Part shown: positions 1 through 10,669 of the stretch, in pieces
How the letters are laid out: each line of letters opens with the position of its first letter
Numbering within the stretch: the first letter of the stretch is position 1
Assembly: GCA_026122225.1 (NCBI GenBank)
Contig: JANEZZ010001678.1
Coordinates: 930,001-994,000 of the forward strand
Source of the DNA: Heloderma charlesbogerti
Lineage: Eukaryota; Chordata; Lepidosauria; Squamata; Helodermatidae
Direction of reading: 5' to 3'
Length of the DNA stretch: 64,000 bases
The notes under the pieces: model-generated
What the model was told of the DNA's origin: nothing
Seen by the model: only the letters and a program-made list of their open reading frames with translations
The model's database searches: none
Program-made: the position numbers and the translations under genes

Positions 1-147
1 TTAAATTCATAACCTGTTCTTTTAAAATCTTTTAATTGTTTTAATCATGGGGTTTTATTCTTTTATCTTGTTGTTCACCACTCCAAAATCTTTGATGTGG
101 AGTGGTATATAAATATTGCAAATAAATAAACAAACAAACAAATAAAG
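1..147 (+). mobile_element. L2-like LINE 3' end (fragment)
   Basis: The stretch ends in a short hairpin-like segment (TTCACCACTCC then GGAGTGGTATATAAAT) followed by an AAAT/AAAC simple tail. This is the same arrangement as the 3' ends at about 17625-17685 and 62610-62686. No coding sequence remains. It abuts the C-terminal side of the Tc1 remnant, so it may have inserted into it. The family name is inferred from the shared 3' end and not proven. Confidence 0.5.
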
Positions 148-494
148 TAGAATTGCCCTGTATTTGGCTCCATCCATCTTGCCCTCAATCCTGACCAGCT
201 TCCCAGTCCCTGCTGATGAAAACCATCCCCACAACGTGATGCTGCCACCACCACACTTCACTATGGGTATGGTGTTCTCAGGGTGATGAGCACTGTTGGC
301 TTTGCACCACACATAGCATTTTGCAGTAAGGCCCAAAAGTTCAGTTTTGGTCTCATCAGACCAGAGAACCTCTTTCCACATGTTTAGTGTGTCTCCCACA
401 TGCCTTTTGGCAAAATCCAAATGGGATTTGATATGAGTCAGTCTGTCTATCAGGGTGTTCCTTTTTTTTCTTATTTCCCAGCAATGGCTTTCTT
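148..494 (-). mobile_element. Tc1-like transposon remnant, transposase C-terminal part
   Basis: The minus strand encodes a broken Tc1/mariner-type transposase segment. Visible are a [11 protein letters not shown] block, which carries a catalytic Asp of the DDE/D triad, then a [19 protein letters not shown] block and [11 protein letters not shown]. The frame is broken near position 420, and the N-terminal part is missing because a CR1 element interrupts it at about 495. The matching transposon end appears at about 5705-5755, on the far side of the CR1/BovB nest. It is a dead copy. Confidence 0.75.
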
Positions 495-837
495 AGAATC
501 ATAGAATAGTAGAGCTGGATGGGGCCTATAAGATGATCGAGTCCAACCCCCCGTTCAATGCAGGTATCCAAGTCAGAGCATCCCTGACAGATGGCTGTCC
601 AGCCTCATCTTGAATGCCTCCAGTGTGGGAGAGCCCACCACCTCCAAAGGTAATTGGTTCCATCGTTGTATTGCTATAACAGTCCGGAAGTTTTTCCTTA
701 TGTTCAGCCAGAATCTGGCTTCCTGTAAATTGAGCCCATGATTCCGTGTCCTGCATTCTGGGATGATCGAGAAGAGATCTGGCCTTCCTCTCTGTGACAA
801 CCTTTCAAGTTCTTGAACAGCACTATCGTATCTCCCC
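495..837 (-). mobile_element. CR1 LINE, 3' part (left piece of interrupted copy)
   Basis: The left boundary has the CR1-type 3' terminus (AGAATCATAGAATAGTAG, read on the plus strand). The piece then runs through the CR1 3' region as far as a BovB insertion. CR1 continues at 4413, where sequence equivalent to 38790-38830 resumes without loss. TATCTCCCC at 829-837 is repeated at 4413-4421, which is the target duplication of the BovB. Confidence 0.8.
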
Positions 838-3800
838 CTTCATGGATCACTGTCATGTTGTGGAGAAGGGGCTTGCGTAACTCAGTGAAGCCATAAGCTA
901 TGCCGTGCAGGGCCACCCAAGATGGACAGGTCATGGAGGAGAGTTCTGAAAAAATGTGGTCCACTGGAGAGGAAATGGCAACCCACTCCAGTATTCTTGC
1001 CAAGAAAACCCCATGGAACGTATCACAAGGCTAAAAGAGATGACACCGGACGATGAGCCCCTCAGGTCGGAAGGTGTCCAATATAGTACTGGGGAAGAGC
1101 AGAGGGTATTTCCAAGTAGCACCAGAAAGAGTGAAGCGGCTGGGCCAAACCCGAAAGGACACTCAGCTGTGGATGTGTCTGATGGTGAAAAGAAAATCCG
1201 ATGCTGTAAAGAACAATATTGTTTAGGAACCTGGAATGTCAGATCAATGAATCAAGGTAAGCTGGAGGTGGTCAAACATGAGATGGCAAGATTGAACATC
1301 GACATCTTGGGAATCAGCGAACTAAAATGGACAGGCATGGCCGAATTTAATTCAGGTGACCATCGTATCTACTACTGTGGGCAATAATCCCTTAGAAGAA
1401 ATGGAGTAGCACTCATAGTCAACAAAAGGGTGGGAAAAGCAGTACTGGGGTACAATCTTAAAAACGATAGAATGATCTCAGTACGAATCCAAGGCAAACC
1501 ATTCAACATCACAGTAATTCAGGTCTATGCCCCAACAACTGAGGCCGAAGAAGTTGAGGTTGATCGGTTCTATGAAGACCTACAAAACCTTCTAGAACTA
1601 ACACCAACAAAAGATGTCCTCTTCATCATAGGGGATTGGAATGCTAAAGTAGGAAGTCAAGAAATCACCGGGATAACAGGCAGGCATGGCCTTGGTATAC
1701 AAAATGAAGCAGGACAAAAGCTAATAGAGTTTTGCTAAGAGAGCACGCTGATCATAGCAAACGCTCTTTTCCAACAGCACAAGAGATGACTCTACATATG
1801 GACATCACCAGATGGTCAATATCGAAATCAGATTGATTATGTCCTTTGCAGCCAAAGATGGAGAAGCTCTGTACAGTCAGTAAAAACAAGACCTGGAGCT
1901 GACTGCAGCTCAGATCATGAGCTTCTTGTTGCAAAATTTCGGCTTAAATTGAAGAACATAGGGAAAACCACTAAACCATTCAGGTATGACCTAAATCATA
2001 TCCCTGATGAATATACAGTGGAGGTGAGGAATAGATTTAAGGGATTAGACTTAGCATTAGTAACAACAAAGCTAGTGGAGATGACAGTATTCCAGCTGAG
2101 CTATTTAAAATCCTAAAAGATGATGCTGTTCAAGTGCTGCATTCAATACGCCAACAAATTTGGAACACTCAACAACTGACTGGAAAAGGTCAGTTTACAT
2201 TCCAATTCCAAAGAAGGGCAACGCCAAAGAGTGTTCAAACTACCGCACAATTGCGCTAGGGGTGCATGAAAGTCACTTACCTGGTCTCGCAGCTTGCTTC
2301 GCGGTGGGGGGGGAGGCGCTTCGCTGCTCCCCCCGAAGTTCAGGCCGGGGGGGGAGGCTTCCCTCCTCGCCTGGCCGAAATTCAGGCCGGGGGGAGGCTT
2401 CCCACCTCGCCCGGCCGAAATTCAGGCCGGGGAGAAGCGCCCCGTCTCCCCGGCCACGAACTTCAAAAGAAAAAAAAAACCGCCCCTGTGATAGGCTACG
2501 TAACGATTAATGTAGCCTATCACGGCTAGATCTGCAAAGTCAGCCGTGATAGGCTACGTTAATCGTCACATAGCCTATCACAGGTGACTTAAAAAAAAAA
2601 AGCGCGTACGCAAATGGCGGCCCCCATAGGGAGCTGCCATTCGCGTTCCTTATTTGGTCCCTGTAGTCTACGTAAAGATTTACGTAGACTACAGGGACCA
2701 AATAAGGAACGCGAATGGCGGCTCCCTATGGGGGCCACCATTAGCCGTATGTGCTTTTTTTTTTTTTAAGTCACCCGTGATAGGCTACGTGATGATTAAC
2801 GTAGCCTATCACGGCTGACTTTGCAAATCTAGCCGTGATAGGCTACATTAATCGTTACGTAGCCTATCACAGGGGCTTTTTTTTTTACTTTGCTTGTAAT
2901 GGCGGCGGCGGCAGCCGGTCGAAAGACCGGCTGCCGCCCCCGCCCCTGACGAAGACCTGCTGAACCACCGCTGGGACCGCCACCGGGAGGGACATTCGTG
3001 AAAGGTAAGTCCCATCCCGGGTGGGGCGGGGGGCGGGGGGGCGGAGAAGTTCTCCCCGAACAACCTTCGGAGGACCGAATGCGTTGGCACTCGGCCCCCC
3101 GAAGTTTCGGGGAGAAATTCTCCCCCATCTCTAAATTGCGCTCATTTCACATGCTAGCAAGGTGATGCTCAAAATCCTATAAGCTAGGCTTCAGCAGTAT
3201 GCGGACCGAGAACTACCGGAAGTACAAGCTGGGTTTCGAAGAGGCAGAGGAACTAGAGATCAAATCGCCAACATTCGCTGAATCATGGAGAAAGCAAGAG
3301 AATTCCAGAAAAATGTCTATTTCTGCTTCATTGACTACGCTAAAGCCTTTGATTGTGTGGATCACAACAAATTGTGGCAAATTCTGAAAGAGATGGGAGT
3401 ACCAGACCACCTTACCTGTCTCCTGAGAAACCTGTATGAGGGTCAAGAAGCAACAGTAAGAACCAGACATGGAACAACCGAGTGGTTCAAAATTGGGAAA
3501 GGAGTACGACAAGGCTGCATATTGTCACCCTGCTTATTTAACTTATATGCAGAGTACATCATGAGAAACGCTGGGTTGGATGAATCACAGGTCGGAATTA
3601 AGATTGCTGGGAGAATTATCAACAACCTCCAATATGCAGACAATACCACCCTAATGGCAGAAAGCGAAGAGGATCTCAAGAGCCTCTTGTTGAGGGTGAA
3701 AGAGGAGAGTGCAAAAGCTGGTTTGAAACTCAACATTAAAAAAACGAAGATCATGGCATCTGGCCCTATCACTTCCTGGCATATAGAAGGGGAAGAAATG

Positions 3801-4412
3801 GAAGCAGTGACAGATTTTACTTTCTTGGGCTCCAAGATCACCGCAGACGGTGACTGTAGCCATAAAATTAAAAGACACTTGCTCCTTGGGAGGAAAGCTA
3901 TGGCAAACCTAGACAGCATAGTAAGAAGCAGAGACATCACCTTGCCAACAAAGGTCCATCTAATCAAAGCTATGGTTTTCCCAGTAGTAATGTATGGCTG
4001 TGAGAGCTGGACTGTAAGGAAGGCTGAATGCCGAAGAATTGATGCTTTCGAACTGTGGTGCTGGAGAAGACTCTTACGAGTCCCCTGGACTTCAAGGAGG
4101 TCCAATCAGTCAATCCTAAAGGAAATTAACCCTGAGTGCTCATTGGAAGGACAGATACTGAAGCTGAAGCTCAAATATTTTGGCCACCTAATGCGAAGAG
4201 AAAACTTTCTGGAAAAGACCCTGATGCTGGGAAAGACTGAAGGCAAAAGGAGAAGGGGACGGCAAAGGATGAGATGGCTAGATAGCATCACCGATGCAAT
4301 GAATATGAACTTGAGCACACTCCGGGAGAGTGGAGGACAGGAAGGCCTGGCGTGCTATGGTCCATGGGGTCACGAAGAGTCAGACACGACTGAACGACTG
4401 AACAACAAATCC
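838..4412 (+). mobile_element. BovB (RTE-clade) LINE copy 1, decayed, contains MITE M1
   Basis: This is a near full-span BovB running from the 5' start motif TTCATGGATCAC to the terminal TGAACGACTGAACAACAA. The endonuclease region (TWNVRS at about 1230, GDWNAK at about 1636) is broken by stops at 1385 and 1736. About 0.5 kb between endonuclease and reverse transcriptase is deleted near 2050, at a short TTAG homology. The reverse transcriptase frame survives at 3285-4445, but the catalytic YADD reads YADN near 3637. MITE M1 sits at 2257-3133. A 9-bp target duplication TATCTCCCC flanks the copy, which is non-functional. Confidence 0.9.
2257..3133 (+). mobile_element. Palindromic hAT-like MITE, copy M1
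   Basis: An 877-bp element is flanked by perfect 8-bp duplications AATTGCGC (2249-2256 and 3134-3141) inside BovB copy 1. Its ends are TAGGGGTG and CATCTCTA (reverse complement TAGAGATG), which fit the short hAT end pattern. Inside are GC-rich tandem units of about 40 bp on the left, then nested inverted repeats built on GATAGGCTACG/CGTAGCCTATC and GTCTACGTAAA/TTTACGTAGAC, and a right GC-rich arm. It lacks about 90 bp of the central palindrome seen in M2 and M3. It has no transposase gene. Short GC-rich open frames across it are not genes. Confidence 0.85.
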
Positions 4413-5704
4413 TATCTCCCCTCAGTCTTCTCTTCTCAAGGCTAAACATACCCAGTTCTTTCAGTCTCTCCTCACAGGGCTTTGTTTCCAGTCCCCTGAT
4501 CATCTTTGTTGCCCTCCTCTGAACCCTCAGTTTGTCTGCATCCTTCTTACAGTGTGGTGCCTGGAACGGGACACAGTACTCCAGATGAGGCCTAACCAGT
4601 GCTGAGTAGAAGGGAACTAGTGCATCATGTGATTTGGAAGCTATACTTCTATTAATGTAGCCCAAAAGAGCATTTGTCTTTTTTTGCAGCCACATCACAT
4701 TGTTGGCTCATATTCAGATTGTGATCAACAACAATTCCAAGATCCTTCCCGCTTGTAGTATTGTTGAGCCAATTATTGCCCATCTTGTAACTGTGCATTT
4801 GGTTTCTTTTTCCTAGGTGCAGAACTTGGCATTTATCCCTATTAAATGTCATTCTGTTGTTTTCTGCCCAGCGCTCCAGCTTATCAAGATCACTTTGAAT
4901 TTTGTTTCTGTCTTCCAGAGTATTAGCTATCCCATCCAATTTTGTGTCATCTGCAAATTTTATCAGCATTCCCTGCACCTCCTCCTCCAAGTCATTAATA
5001 AAAATGTTGAAGAGCACTGGACGCAGGACTGAGCCCTGTGGTACCCTGCTCGTTACCTCTCCCCAGTTTGAGAAGGTCCCATTGATAAGCACTCTTTGAG
5101 TCCGATTCTGTAGCCAAGTGTGGATCCACCTGATCGTTGTTTCATCGACCTCACTTTGAGCTAGTTTGCTCATCAGGATATCTTGGAGCACTTTGTCAAA
5201 AGCTTTGCTGAAGTCAAGGTATATTATGTCTACAGCATTCCCACGGTCCACAAGGGAGAATACCTGATCAAAAAATGAGATCAGATTAGTCTGGCAGGAT
5301 TTGTTCTTGACAAATCCATGTTGGCTTTGAGTCATCACTGCATTGTTTTCAAGGTGCTTACAGATGGCTTGGTTGATAATCTGCTCCAGAATTTTCCCAG
5401 GGATTGATGTCAGACTGACTGGTCTGTAGTTCCCAGGGTCCCCCTTTTTACCCTTTTTGAAGATAGGGACAACATTAACCCTCCTCCAGTCATCTGGCAC
5501 TTTACCCGTCCTCCATGATTTCTCAAAGATAATAGACAGTGGTTCACAGAGTTCTTCTGCTAGTTCCTTTATTACTGTAGGATGCAGTTCATCTGGCCCT
5601 GGAGATCTGAACTCATTCAAAGTAATTAGGTGTTCCTGGACCATATGCCTATCAATCTCAAGCTGCAATCCTGCCCCTTCAGCCAGGATTGCAGCTTGAG
5701 ATTG
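4413..5704 (-). mobile_element. CR1 LINE, reverse transcriptase part (right piece)
   Basis: This is the continuation of the CR1 interrupted by BovB copy 1. The minus strand encodes a long CR1 reverse transcriptase segment at 4652-5707. Visible are NYRPVSLTS, QHGFVKNKSC, YLDFSKAFDKV, VPQGSVLRPVLFNIFINDL and KFADDTKL, where the catalytic motif reads FADD as is usual for CR1. A frame change lies near 4690. The 5' end is truncated at about 5704, at a 21-bp inverted duplication (5653-5704) that abuts a Tc1 end. Confidence 0.9.
5653..5704. repeat. Perfect 21-bp hairpin at the CR1 5' junction
   Basis: Arms 5653-5673 and 5684-5704 are exact reverse complements around a 10-base loop. The inner arm is CR1 sequence and the outer arm is its inverted copy at the truncation point. 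This suggests snap-back synthesis during insertion. Confidence 0.9.
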
Positions 5705-5757
5705 CAAAATGTGGAAAAGTCAAAGGCGAGTGAATACTTATGCAAAGCACTGTCTAT
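5705..5757. mobile_element. Tc1-like terminal inverted repeat
   Basis: The sequence reads AAAATGTGGAAAAGTCAAAG, then a GTGAATACTTATGCAAAGCA block ending in CACTGT. This is a typical Tc1-family terminal segment. It probably belongs to the same transposon as 148-494, whose interior has been lost. Confidence 0.65.
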
Positions 5758-8549
5758 CTGGGTGTTCTTTTTCTTTTTTTTAAATCATGTTTTGGACCCT
5801 CTTTATGGCCATCCTATGCTTCTGACATTAAATGTGATTATCTCAACTTCTGTCATGAGATATTATGTAGTTTTGTCATCCAGTGGTAAGGCAGGATCCC
5901 TCTTGTGAGATGTCCTCCCCGCTTGTTTATTTCCATTTCCCCTTTCTCTTTTTGTGTATTAAGGCCTGAACAAAGAACAAACAAAATATTAACCCCCCCA
6001 CCGATGTTTTTGCTGGGGATCCTCTACGATGATTAGCTCCAGCCGCAAGCCAGCATTTGCGACAGGCACAGAAGGGGTGTGGAATGCTTGAGAGGTACTT
6101 TAGGTGATTCTGCATGGCCGCTCCCTCTCTTATCCTCCAACATATGTTGTAATTTCCAATAGCTGTTAAACAGCAATGTAAATCTGTATGCTGTTAATGA
6201 AAAAACTAGAAATCTTGTTTCAGCTGCTACTTGAACATTATTGTCAAGTTCAACCTCCAGAACTAAACGTTGGAGTGGATACTTTTTGGAGTCACCTTTT
6301 CTTGGACTTTCAGTTTCTAGTGTTTTGGTGGAGGTAGTCTAATCAGTTTCACACGTCACTTTCTGGCTGCTTTTTTCAACCAATTGTTCCGGGCTGGGCC
6401 ATCTTCCACTTCTTGTGATGAGGCCTCACTGTTGGATTCTGCTGGGATCTTTGCTCCTGGATCAAATTCCAACTCCGACAGGTGATTCTTTGCTTCTTGT
6501 AGGGTGAATGCCATACATATCTTTCCTTCTTCTTGAGTGATCAGTTTGACCAGCAATCCCCACTTATAGGCAGTGTTCACTTTTCTTAGCTGTGAAGTAA
6601 AGTATGAAAGTGAAAAGCTTTTCTCTTTTGCAGAGTGTCCTAGCTCAGTCTTAGAATATTTGGCTTCTAGAGGTTTTGTAAAGCAATTGACCCTCTTTCC
6701 CAGCTGTCAAAATGCTGCCTCTGAGCCAGGCAGGGGCTTAGCATGGAAGGCTCTATGTGCCCAGTCAATGGCATTGCAACCCTTCTGAAAATTAGGAAAG
6801 GGGTGTTTGACCCAATTGATTAAAAACATCAACCGTATGATCCCCCTCCACTGACTCACTGAACCATTTGAAGCTGCAGATTCAGCAGGCAACTCCTATT
6901 TTCTAGCAGCTGGACTCACTCCTGTAATTCAGTAGTAGATCTGGTCAATTTCTTAATTATTCTTTGCTGTCCTCTCCTGAATTCCAGTCTTCCTTTGCTG
7001 TCTTAGCTCATTCAGTGAGCAATACTGTTACCCCATCATTTCCCCCCGTGGAGTAGGCACATAGTATCAAACCATGCTTGTCTAAGCTGCTGCATTTTGT
7101 TAAGAATTTTCATCACTGGCTTCTGTCCGCCTTGAGGGGATTTTAGTGTTTGAGGGCCCTCTTCTTCATCACCGAGTTGTCTTTTGTTTCAGCTGTTTTT
7201 AGCTCCAAAACAAGCTATGAGCTGTCCTTCTTTGCTCACTTGGGAGCTCTGTTGCATAATGGTCATTGCTCCAATGCTATTTTATAGTTTTGGTATTTTT
7301 ATTCACTGTTTCAAGTTAGAAATTAACTGTCAGTGGAACAGAAGAATGGACTATGCTGACATCTTGTCCAAGTGACATCCCCTCAGCATCCTGATATTTA
7401 ATCTTAACCCTTTCAGCATCAGATGCCCCAATGAGACATGGGCAATGACCTTACATTTAAAATGTGGGGATCATCATATTTTTCAGCCTTCAGTTTTGGG
7501 AAAGAGTAGAGCCCATTACAGACCACAAAGACCAGATCAGAAAGTATGGTTGATATTTTGATAATCAATGAGTACTTAGTGACAGCAAGAGCAGCAACTA
7601 CTGAAGAACAAATTACAGTTTTCCTATGCAATCAACATATAATCAAACTAGAGATCTAGTTTGTACATTACAAATTAATATTCTGGCAAATGCCTTGAGT
7701 TCAATTCTATTTCCACAGGACCTATGGGTTTTCTTTGTCAACAATTAACATGAGGCTACACTTCATTAAAATAGGTGTGACTGCTATATTCATTGTAGAA
7801 TAATTTGTTGTTGTTATTATTCAATAGGCAATTGTTTATTTAGTCCCCTGTTACAGCAATATCAATTCCTTGTCAATTCAATTTCTAATATTACCAGAAC
7901 AACCAGTGCCTTTACATCACAGAATTAGTTGATCTGTTAATTTTTTTCATTAAGAATAAGAAGGATGCATCTAATTGGGACTAAGAATCCCAATGACTTT
8001 GCAATGTGCTCATCTCTTCTGATGTTTTTTCTTTTAATCTAGTGGTCTGTTTAAATTGAATTTTCCATAGAAAAGAATTAAAATTAAATGTTTTGTCATG
8101 GATCACAAGTGCTACATTTGCAGAAATATCACTTGCTTGGGTCCTATGCCAAAGGCCATTTCTTCAGTGGAGAAGCAAAGGAACAGCATTTGGTCAAAGC
8201 AGAGTAGAATGGTGACTATGTTCCTATAAAAGGCTCCCAGCCCAGCTAAACTAGAGGAACTTTGCTGCCTTCTGGAGAAATGCCTTTGCCAGGTGGACAC
8301 AGCTTACCTGAATTTAGGATAACATCATAGGGTCCTGGGAGCCCAGGATGTCCAGAAAATAGAAATCAGTCACAGGTTTGGAGGGTGTGATCCAGAAGAA
8401 ACTTAGTAAGGAAATAGGAAAGGGCCAGGCAGCTTCAAGTGCACTCAGGTGTGACTGGAGGAATGAATATCTAAAAACCTGATCAGGAACCTTACCTTCC
8501 TAAAATGTCTCCCAATTGTAGTTGCCTTTCATTTACAGACAACTAAGTT
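5758..8549. other. Spacer, no gene recognised
   Basis: Mixed-composition sequence with only short open frames. A 74-codon minus-strand frame at 6356-6580 contains an acidic stretch but matches no family I recognise. No RNA gene, clear transposon boundary or long repeat was seen. Confidence 0.5.
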
Positions 8550-8960
8550 TTCCAACAGCACAGGTTATTTTTGTGTGTTCCAACCAGGCCATGGTGCAAA
8601 TAATTAATTCCCACACCCAAAATCATCCAGGGGCATGTGGGTGGTCAGGGAGTTTCTCTGGTGGATCCTGCATTTCAGTATTCTCTTCTTACAGCGGCAT
8701 GTGTCTGGCTTTGACAATGGCATTTTTGATACCCTTTTTCATTTGTAGGTGGGACATTTTCTATTTGTAGCTCCTGCTGAGAGGGCCAAGCTGGTAGTAA
8801 TGCCAAGCACACTATGGACATTTGGAGGGTTGAGGATCATTGCACCACCATAGTGGCATCTTTGGCAGCCAGCATCAGGGTGAATTATGCCAAGGTCCTT
8901 GGAGAATGGCAGAAGTTTAGAGCAAGGAAGGCCTATCAAATAGCTAGATTATCTTGGTTG
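8550..8960 (+). mobile_element. Degenerate DIRS-like (tyrosine-recombinase) retroelement remnant
   Basis: Broken plus-strand frames read like the end of a DIRS-type RNase H followed by the start of its tyrosine recombinase. One segment is VIFVCSNQAMVQIINSHT, resembling the DN-A-V-IIN block. The next, near 8690-8750, reads GFDNGIFDTLFHL, resembling the GxxNxxAD-LSR block. A stop codon follows, then LVVMPSTLW, then SLAASIRVNYAKVLGEWQKF, which resembles the recombinase N-terminal helix. Each piece is weak alone; their order is what makes the case. It is dead, and ends could not be placed. Confidence 0.5.
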
Positions 8961-9525
8961 ACCACCTTGATTGACCACCTTTGTATGGCCAGTCTCCAGG
9001 CACCTCACAACCTTGTCCTTTGTGGACGGAAGACAGGATACCAATACTGGGATGACTAATGTGACAACTTTTATTAATTATTACTATAGCAAGATTAACT
9101 GGGATTAACTAGAATGGTGGGGGACTCCTTTCTCTACTCTTCTTGTACCCAAGGAACTTTCCTCACTTTCATGCTGCTCATGTCCCTCAAGTTCTATGCT
9201 TATGCTGAGCCTCTCTGCCTATAAGGAAGCCTTAGTGCAGAGCCATATGCTTAGGAGTAGAGCAGGTCCCATTTTCAGTAGCTGCCCAGGTCAGATGGTT
9301 GATTCCTGCCCCGCCATCCTGTATGGCTGACAATTGCAGGCACCTTCCCCAGCCCAGGAGGACCTTGTGTTAAAAAGCTTTAGGAGCATAACTTCAACTA
9401 TGGGCCTTACATCTCCCCCCTTTCTGTTCCACCTGCCACATTTCAATGGCTGTAAGAAAACTCAGAAAGACTCCGGCCTATTGACAGAAAGGTTACCCCA
9501 AGGTAAGCAGAAAACAAGCCTGTTC
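8961..9525. other. Spacer, no gene recognised
   Basis: No coding, RNA or repeat signal that I can support. An 86-codon open frame at 9334-9594 runs into the U2 fragment and is not credible as a gene. Confidence 0.5.
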
Positions 9526-9539
9526 ATGGTCAACTGGGC

Positions 9540-9582
9540 ATTGCTTCTTGGCCTTTTGGCTAGAATCAAATGTGTAGTATCT
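9540..9582 (+). pseudogene. U2 snRNA 5' fragment (retro-inserted)
   Basis: About 43 bases match the 5' end of U2 snRNA, including GGCCTTTTGGCT and the GTAGTATCT that follows it. It stops abruptly before the Sm site. ATGGTCAACTGGG (9526-9538) and ATGGTCAACTAGG (9583-9595) flank it, a 13-bp direct repeat with one mismatch. This looks like an insertion made by LINE machinery. It is too short to be functional. Confidence 0.8.
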
Positions 9583-9595
9583 ATGGTCAACTAGG

Positions 9596-10101
9596 ATGGT
9601 ATGATAAGAATTCCTTCCTGTAAAGGGTGACCAGCTGCCACTTAGGATTAACCCATTATCAAGGGAAGGTGGGATGGTCCTGCTGCTTGCCAGTCATGAA
9701 AGAGGCTAAGTGGCATGGGGCATCATGCCAAATCTCACTGCATCACATCTTGTAATAGCCAGAAATCCCAGCTATTGTAAGATTTCTCAGCCCTCAAGCA
9801 TTGTAATGCCAGCTTCAGCAAGGCTGCCAGGTGGCACCTCCTCCATCCGCAGCTGCAAACTCCCCACTCCTGATGGGTGTTGCTGCCAGTCAGGCCTTTC
9901 TGTCAAGTCTGAGGTATGAAGAGACACCAAGGGTGACTTTAGAATATGCAGAATGCTGGGACCTCCCTGCTAGCCAGAAGAGCAGACCCCAGTGTTCCCT
10001 GACCTGCTCCATGCCCCCATCAGGTATTTGGCGACGCTGTGCTCCTCCCCGTTTGAGGTGCACCTGTTCAGAGCTGTGGCTTTAATGGTGCTCTTTGGGA
10101 C
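9596..10101. other. Spacer, no gene recognised
   Basis: Only short open frames without recognisable domains; no repeats resolved. Confidence 0.45.
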
Positions 10102-10664
10102 TGTGAAGTTTTGAGGCCTACAGAGGCAAAGGGAAAAGGGTCAGGCTTAGAGGCCTGGAGTTTCTGTTGGGAGGGGCTATCCCTAAGAAGAGTAGTTTCA
10201 TTGCTCCGGTTAAGTTTCTGTTTCCATTCCCCAGTTAAGTTTAATTTATTCAGGGTTGAAACAGTACTTTCAGTTTTGAGGGAGGAGGGTATACAAAGAG
10301 AGTGAGAGAGACAGTGAGAGGAGAGTCAGAAGACCAGAGCAGGAAGGAGCAGCCTAGAGAAGTCCAAGGACACCTACGGTAAAGGAACATGCATTTTGCA
10401 ACTTTTATTTTCTTTTAAGGCCTTTTGTATCACTCAGCTCTATTGTGTAAATACCTTTAGTTGTGATTGTTTGCTTTAAATTTACCAGTAAACTGTTGTG
10501 GTTAAACCCCAAGTGCCTGGTGTGTCAATCACCCCACATCTACAGCTTAAACCCCACATGATTGGGAAGGGGAAGATTAAAAGAAAGAAGGTGGGATCCT
10601 TAAGGAGGCAAGCGATCCTTAAGGAGTTGCTCAGGGAGTCTAGGTCATAAGGGGAACCCTGACA
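10102..10664 (+). mobile_element. Solo LTR of a retrovirus-like element (LTR-a)
   Basis: A 563-bp unit begins TGTGAAG and ends CCTGACA, with a 5-bp duplication GGGAC on both sides (10097-10101 and 10665-10669). A TATA-like GGGTATACAAAG lies near 10288. A related copy sits at 32295-32873. No internal coding region or second LTR is adjacent, so it is a solo LTR. Confidence 0.8.
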
Positions 10665-10669
10665 GGGAC

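Noticed and set aside
443..460. CTGTCTATC-GGGTGTTC shared with 5750-5767 as a target duplication for the CR1/BovB nest
   Set aside because: The left copy lies about 35 bp outside the CR1 boundary at 495, so it cannot be the CR1 duplication. It may be a small separate duplication or chance.
2266..3128. Several overlapping 65-116 codon frames with Gly/Pro/Arg-rich translations
   Set aside because: They are translations of the GC-rich arms of M1; equivalent frames in M2 and M3 do not share a conserved reading frame.
6356..6580. 74-codon minus-strand frame with an acidic C-terminal half
   Set aside because: No family recognised, short, and without supporting context.
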